Shown here in pieces: positions 60,076 through 64,000 of a stretch of 64,000 nucleotides of DNA. The position numbers and the translations under genes were made by a program. The stretch spans positions 51,163 through 115,162 of the forward strand of contig JAFTXG010000021.1 in NCBI GenBank assembly GCA_017461725.1, given 5' to 3'. This DNA comes from Lachnospiraceae bacterium (GTDB lineage: Bacteria > Bacillota > Clostridia > Lachnospirales > Lachnospiraceae). The first letter of the stretch is position 1. Each line of letters begins with the position of its first letter. The notes beneath the pieces were generated by a model. The model had not been told where the DNA came from, did not search any database, and was given only the letters and a program-made list of their open reading frames with translations.

Positions 60076-61677
60076 TTACTCATCTCCCAAATTCGGTTTT
60101 ACCGGCAATTCGATATACGCCTCCTCATCACAGATCACCGTGTTCGTCGCCACCTTAGTCTCCGTCACCTCAGCCCAATGGCCCTTTGTGTTGGAGTGGG
60201 GCACATAGATCTCCCCGTCGGAGGCGATGTCCACGCGGATCCGGTTTCCTTTTCGAATCGTAAAGCCGATGGGCGGCAATTCCAGATCGATCAGCACTTC
60301 CTCCCCTGCCCGATAATCCTTGTTGATGTGGGAAAGCGAGGTGATGGTTTCCGTCAGATTGTAGGCGGCTCCCTCCTCCACAAAATACACCCGGAGATAG
60401 AAGGCTGTGTCCTCGCAGTCAGTTTTCACCTTCATCTGCCAGCGGATCCGTCCGTAGAACTCCATATCCCGCCGGAATTCGTCTGACTCAAAGGAGATCA
60501 CGCCGTCACAGCTGCCCTTCTCCTTCGCCCGGAAAATGTCATTATTGATTCCCCGATATCGGAAATAGTTTAACCGCTTTTCCGGATCATAGCGGTAAGA
60601 TAACTCGCTTCTCAACGACGCACATTCTGACAGGGTCTTATCGCCGCCAAAATACAGATTCATCGTCTCCCGCTGTCCATAGGGGTATTCGTCCGTTGTC
60701 CAGCAATCTCCCCCGATGGAATAGAAATTCACCTTACCGTATTCAGCGTGAGGATACGCGGTGTGATTTCGAATACTGTTAAACCACTGTACCGCATAGT
60801 CCGGAGTGATATTTCCCCCCGGCAAAGGATATTCGGCATAGTCGGTGACCTTGGTCTTGTGTGGCCAGGGCCCAACCACAAAGGCTGATTTCTCTTTGGT
60901 CGCTTCGGGAAGCCGCTCCCACATGGAGAACATCCCACCGATATAGAAATCGTACCATCCTTCCGTGAACAGCACCGGAATCTTCAGATGATCGATCACA
61001 TCTGTTCGCGGATCGGAAATCCAGAACTCATCGTACTCATCATGCACCAGACATGCGGTGTACTCCGGTACCTCCTCCCCCACGATTCTTTTCATGATGT
61101 CTTTGTAGGGTCTGATCTCGGCACCCTCCCGCTTCTGCTCCGGGAACTGGCGCTTCATCATGGAAAGCCACCAGTCGATATTGCAGAATTTCGCACAACA
61201 GCCATTGCGATAATTGCGAAAATACATCCGGTCAGTCTGGATGTCAAAGGCTGCTCCCTTGATATCCTCCGGCTCTGTGTCCAAGTAGCTCAAATGAACC
61301 GTGGTCAGATAACTTCTGCCGTAAAGATAGATCTCCTGATCATAAAAAGGCATCTGACGGATAAATTCCAGTGTCCGCAAACCATCCTCCCGCTCATTTT
61401 GATAGGGTATGCAGAAGCCCTCACTGTCTCCCGTACCTCTGCAATGCTGCAGTACTACGGCATATCCATTCTGAACATAGATATTCCCCGCACACGCCTC
61501 AATGGAATGAGGTACCCCGTCGTGGGCCTTCTCGTAGGGTGTTCGGATAAACACAATGGGGCATTTTTCGGCCCCGGCAGGGACCATGATCCGAGTATAA
61601 AGCCTCACCCCGTCATCCATGACCATGTAGGTCTCGGTCACACTGACGGTATCACTTGTCGTTATGATCGGGTACAT
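60076..61677 (-). CDS. CocE/NonD-family hydrolase (X-prolyl peptidase-like)
   Basis: A 533-aa alpha/beta hydrolase: N-terminal VRLYTRIMVPAG and PIVFIRTPYEK, nucleophile Ser122 in YGRSYLTT (usual GxSYxG; Gly replaced by Thr), later DHLKIPVLFTEGWYDFYIGG (Asp region) and WPHKT near the third member, then a jelly-roll C-terminus. Family members are acylases, cocaine-esterase-like enzymes or X-Pro dipeptidyl peptidases. AAGGAGAGTTGAGG supports ATG 61677. The nucleophile elbow variant makes the substrate uncertain. Confidence 0.88.
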   Translation of the reverse strand: MYPIITTSDTVSVTETYMVMDDGVRLYTRIMVPAGAEKCPIVFIRTPYEKAHDGVPHSIEACAGNIYVQNGYAVVLQHCRGTGDSEGFCIPYQNEREDGLRTLEFIRQMPFYDQEIYLYGRSYLTTVHLSYLDTEPEDIKGAAFDIQTDRMYFRNYRNGCCAKFCNIDWWLSMMKRQFPEQKREGAEIRPYKDIMKRIVGEEVPEYTACLVHDEYDEFWISDPRTDVIDHLKIPVLFTEGWYDFYIGGMFSMWERLPEATKEKSAFVVGPWPHKTKVTDYAEYPLPGGNITPDYAVQWFNSIRNHTAYPHAEYGKVNFYSIGGDCWTTDEYPYGQRETMNLYFGGDKTLSECASLRSELSYRYDPEKRLNYFRYRGINNDIFRAKEKGSCDGVISFESDEFRRDMEFYGRIRWQMKVKTDCEDTAFYLRVYFVEEGAAYNLTETITSLSHINKDYRAGEEVLIDLELPPIGFTIRKGNRIRVDIASDGEIYVPHSNTKGHWAEVTETKVATNTVICDEEAYIELPVKPNLGDE

Positions 61678-61815
61678 CCTCAACTCTCCTTTTCTCATTA
61701 CAGACTGCCACTGATGTACAACGGCACACCGATATTCCGCTGTACGTTGCCCACCTTCTCAACTCATACTCAGCATACTTTATCCTGATATCTTCTTCCT
61801 GTAGCTGCATACAAG

Positions 61816-61900
61816 CAGTCTCACACAAACACGGTCTCGCAAGCAGTCTCACATAAACAGTCTCACATAAACAGTCTCGCAAACAGTCTCACAAAAACAG
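61816..61900. repeat. Tandem repeat of CAGTCTCACATAAA (about six copies)
   Basis: Units of 14, 14, 14, 14, 12 and 14 bases starting at 61816, 61830, 61844, 61858, 61872 and 61884. The last unit includes the stop codon of the AEC gene (61889-61891). A/C-rich low-complexity sequence, probably slippage-prone. Confidence 0.8.
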
Positions 61901-62788
61901 CTCAATACAGATCGGTATGGTCACACAGGCCAGCACACTGGAGATGCAGGCAAGCCCCGCACCGATGTGACAGTCCTCACCGATCAGTTTTGGAAATACG
62001 ATGGTGTTCAGTCCGCAGGGCATGGCGTAGATCAGCAGTGCAGGCATCACCGCATCCTTCGCACCGACCAGCGTCAGCACTGCTGCGACAGCGCAGGGAA
62101 TCACCAACAGTCTAAGCAAGGTCATAACGTACAATTTAGGATCAAGCAACAGATTCTTCAGTCTGAATTCCGCAACAGTCAGACCGGTCAGCAGCATACT
62201 GATCGGCCCCATACAGCCGGAAGCCCTTCCCAAAATATCTGTCGCGATGGCCGGGAGTTTTATTTCCAGAAGTCCCACCAGACAGCCCAGCACGATGGCG
62301 ATGATCGTCGGCTTCAACAGCTGTTTCAGCGAAAATTTTTGTTTAGTCAGCATACAAAAAGCAGCCGAATAAACATAAAGTGACATCGGCAGGCCAAACA
62401 TCATCACATTGAGCAATGCTTCGCTTCCGAACAGACTCTCCGCCAGCGCATAACCCATGTAGCCAAAATTAGGGATCGTCAGGGAATACTGATATACACT
62501 TCTCTGAAATCCCTCCCGGCAAAACCATTTCGAGACCACCTTAGAGAGAAAAATAATACACAGCAGTACCGCGGTTGAGAGCAGTACAAAATAATATTTT
62601 TCTGCCAGATATCCTCTGGTAAAGTTGGATGAAAACGTCCTGAACACATTAGCCGGAAGGAACACATATACCGACAATACCGATAAAAGCTTTGACTGTC
62701 GGACATCTGCTTTTTTCGTCTTTCCAAGCACATACCCGATCACTGCAAATGCAAACAAAATAAATACCTGATAAAATACAACTCCCAT
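61889..62788 (-). CDS. AEC-family (auxin efflux carrier-like) transporter
   Basis: A 299-aa membrane protein with ten predicted helices. It starts VFYQVFILFAFAVIGYVLGKTKKAD, then LSVYVFLPANVFRTFSSNFT (the conserved pore segment) and a related C-terminal half starting IAIVLGCLVGLLEIKLP. AEC proteins export or import organic acids such as malate. GGAGGTATGAC supports ATG 62788. Divergent from an AraC gene, which may regulate it. Its 3' end runs into a tandem repeat. Confidence 0.92.
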   Translation of the reverse strand: MGVVFYQVFILFAFAVIGYVLGKTKKADVRQSKLLSVLSVYVFLPANVFRTFSSNFTRGYLAEKYYFVLLSTAVLLCIIFLSKVVSKWFCREGFQRSVYQYSLTIPNFGYMGYALAESLFGSEALLNVMMFGLPMSLYVYSAAFCMLTKQKFSLKQLLKPTIIAIVLGCLVGLLEIKLPAIATDILGRASGCMGPISMLLTGLTVAEFRLKNLLLDPKLYVMTLLRLLVIPCAVAAVLTLVGAKDAVMPALLIYAMPCGLNTIVFPKLIGEDCHIGAGLACISSVLACVTIPICIELFL

Positions 62789-62931
62789 GTCATACCTCCA
62801 CACATCAAAACAAGCTTTGCCGCAACAGGCACATGCCTCTTATGTCAAATAATGCACATTGAATAGTAAAACCGCAAACCGGCATTTTGTAAATGGAACA
62901 AAACACATATATGGAATTTTTAAAACAATTG

Positions 62932-62960
62932 TTGAAGTCCATTATCACCTGTGATAAAAT
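62932..62960 (+). promoter_or_regulatory. Predicted promoter of the AraC gene at 62979
   Basis: TTGAAG (62932-62937), 17-base spacer, TAAAAT (62955-62960), then a leader of about 12 bases. The interval 62789-62931 shows no other feature. Confidence 0.55.
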
Positions 62961-62978
62961 GAATAACGGGGTGATTAG

Positions 62979-63767
62979 ATGTTTGAACATATAGAGAATT
63001 TAAAACTGATCGATGTGATGGAAGCGTGGTCCAGCCTGTACCGCGTATATACCGGCCGTTTCAGTCACGGTTTTGTTTTTAAAATCAACGGTGAGAGCAA
63101 ATATACCTTTGGACACACTGCCATTCACCATAAAGAAGGAGAAATGCTGTTTATACCCAAGGGCTCTTCCTACACCGTAGAGCGCTTATCTGAAGAGGAA
63201 AGCAAATATGTGGTAATCAACTTTGATGCGGAACTGACACATGCCGCCCCCAAAAAATACCATCTGGCCCACCTGATCGATATGCAGTTCATCAGCACTC
63301 AGATGGCCAGGCGCTGGCTGTTTCAGTCTCCCTCAGACCGCTACGAGTGTATCTCTACCTTTTATCATGTTCTTTCTGTCATCTCCCGGCTGGACAAAAC
63401 CGAATACCTGCCAAAGCAAAAAATAGCCCTGATCGAGCCTGCCGTCCGCTATCTGGAGGAACATATCTTTGATTGCTCGCTGAAAGTCGGTGACCTTCAT
63501 CTGCTCTGCGGCGTATCGGATACCTATTTCCGAAAGATATTTATCTCACAGTTTGGTACCGGTCCGCAGAATTATATTACAAATAAGCGCCTCACACAGG
63601 CGAACACGATGCTGAATACCGGAGACTATAATCGAATCTCCGATGTGGCGCTGGCGGTTGGGTATGAGGATCCGTTGTACTTCAGCAAGATATTCCGGGA
63701 CAGATACGGTTTGTCCCCTTCCCGGACAGTCAGCCAGTCCAAGTCACCATCAGCTCCACGTCATTGA
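62979..63767 (+). CDS. AraC-family transcriptional regulator
   Basis: A 262-aa protein: N-terminal cupin-like sensing domain (about 20-100, HHKEGEMLFIPKGSSYTVERL), and a C-terminal AraC helix-turn-helix pair (about 155-250, KVGDLHLLCGVSDTYFRKIFISQFGTGP, then ISDVALAVGYEDPLYFSKIFRDRYG). Probably a carbon-source regulator of the divergent AEC gene and the CocE-like gene further on. GGGGTGATTAG precedes the ATG; the gene ends in a strong terminator. Confidence 0.93.
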   Translation: MFEHIENLKLIDVMEAWSSLYRVYTGRFSHGFVFKINGESKYTFGHTAIHHKEGEMLFIPKGSSYTVERLSEEESKYVVINFDAELTHAAPKKYHLAHLIDMQFISTQMARRWLFQSPSDRYECISTFYHVLSVISRLDKTEYLPKQKIALIEPAVRYLEEHIFDCSLKVGDLHLLCGVSDTYFRKIFISQFGTGPQNYITNKRLTQANTMLNTGDYNRISDVALAVGYEDPLYFSKIFRDRYGLSPSRTVSQSKSPSAPRH

Positions 63768-63861
63768 ATCCGATTTTCATTACCGTTCGCTCTCATTGAA
63801 TATTTCCGCCAATGAGTACCGCTGTCATTGACTATCCAGCAGAAAAGCCGCATGAGAAATC

Positions 63862-63905
63862 GGCTCTAAACTTTACTTGGGGGTAAGGTCTAGAGCCTTT
63901 CTCTT
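63862..63905 (+). terminator. Intrinsic terminator of the AraC gene
   Basis: GGCTCTA pairs with TAGAGCC (63862-63868, 63891-63897), an inner ACTTTAC/GTAAGGT pairing extends the stem to about 14 pairs, and TTTCTCTTTTTCTC follows. Confidence 0.9.
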
Positions 63906-63994
63906 TTTCTCAAAAAAAATAGTAGGCATAGGATTCCGATTCCTATATAATTAAGTCACCACAACAAAAATATACAGAAAGGATCAGAAAACTA

Positions 63995-64000
63995 TGCCTA
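63995..64000 (+). CDS. Possible start of a further gene (two codons visible)
   Basis: ATG at 63995 follows AAAGGATCAG (spacing 12, somewhat long) and the AT-rich TATATAAT word at 63944. Only ATG-CCT-A is visible, so nothing about the product can be said. Confidence 0.3.

Noticed and set aside
60055..60086. TGGTTTACTCATCTC duplicated near the CocE stop
   Set aside because: A simple short duplication across the stop codon; no structural or regulatory meaning seen.
61816..61900. CRISPR array
   Set aside because: Repeats are 12-14 bases and contiguous, with no unique spacers or cas genes.

Overview
The window looks like a chromosomal segment of a gut- or rumen-type Lachnospiraceae (Clostridia). 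Three things point there: two sugar-binding lipoproteins with the family's typical N-termini (KRVMA...LSLAACG), an NfnAB-type flavin-based bifurcating transhydrogenase pair, and strong AGGAGG ribosome sites with many stand-alone AraC, LacI and PadR regulators. No rRNA, tRNA, phage or CRISPR was seen. Most genes lie on the minus strand; the plus-strand genes are mainly regulators.

Region 1 (1-26 kb) is mostly housekeeping and small accessory genes: a cut MATE exporter, a GIY-YIG protein, a peptidase run (S66, PepF, M18), a flavin reductase, a PD-(D/E)XK-like sce7726 protein, AzlCD, a LuxC/LuxE-like fatty aldehyde pair, rlmH, nfnAB, a PAP2 phosphatase, an HD hydrolase, an RluA pseudouridine synthase, an AlbA_2/Schlafen-type protein, and a PadR-DUF2812 module with a clear twin palindromic operator.

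Region 2 (27-46 kb) holds two ABC sugar-uptake operons back to back. The first (LacI regulator, binding protein, two permeases, GDSL esterase, SDR, lipoprotein) has three identical perfect palindromic operators and, inside it, the decayed ends of two further genes. The second (binding protein, LplB/LplC-like permeases, SGNH esterase) faces a large membrane-bound AraC sensor and has repeated AAATCGGGGTATT boxes. Neither operon encodes its ATPase here, so a shared MsmX-type ATPase elsewhere is likely. Between the operons sits a DUF21/CBS/CorC membrane protein behind a 410-nt leader with its own promoter, an intrinsic terminator and a multi-helix segment. The AraC sensor also has a highly structured leader.

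Region 3 (46-56 kb) has an Rpn-type nuclease, a RelBE-like toxin-antitoxin pair, and an apparently single transcription unit for breakdown of an unidentified, probably N-acetylated, glycan: two SIS-domain proteins, a PfkB kinase, a GH20 enzyme, an unassigned TIM-barrel protein, an unassigned 230-aa protein and a Gfo/Idh oxidoreductase, facing an AraC regulator. This is the best candidate for an undescribed pathway.

Region 4 (56-64 kb) carries an AAA ATPase, a GntR regulator with a membrane protein and perfect operator, a CocE-type hydrolase, an AEC transporter and another AraC regulator. All functions are inferred by reading the sequence; no database search was run.
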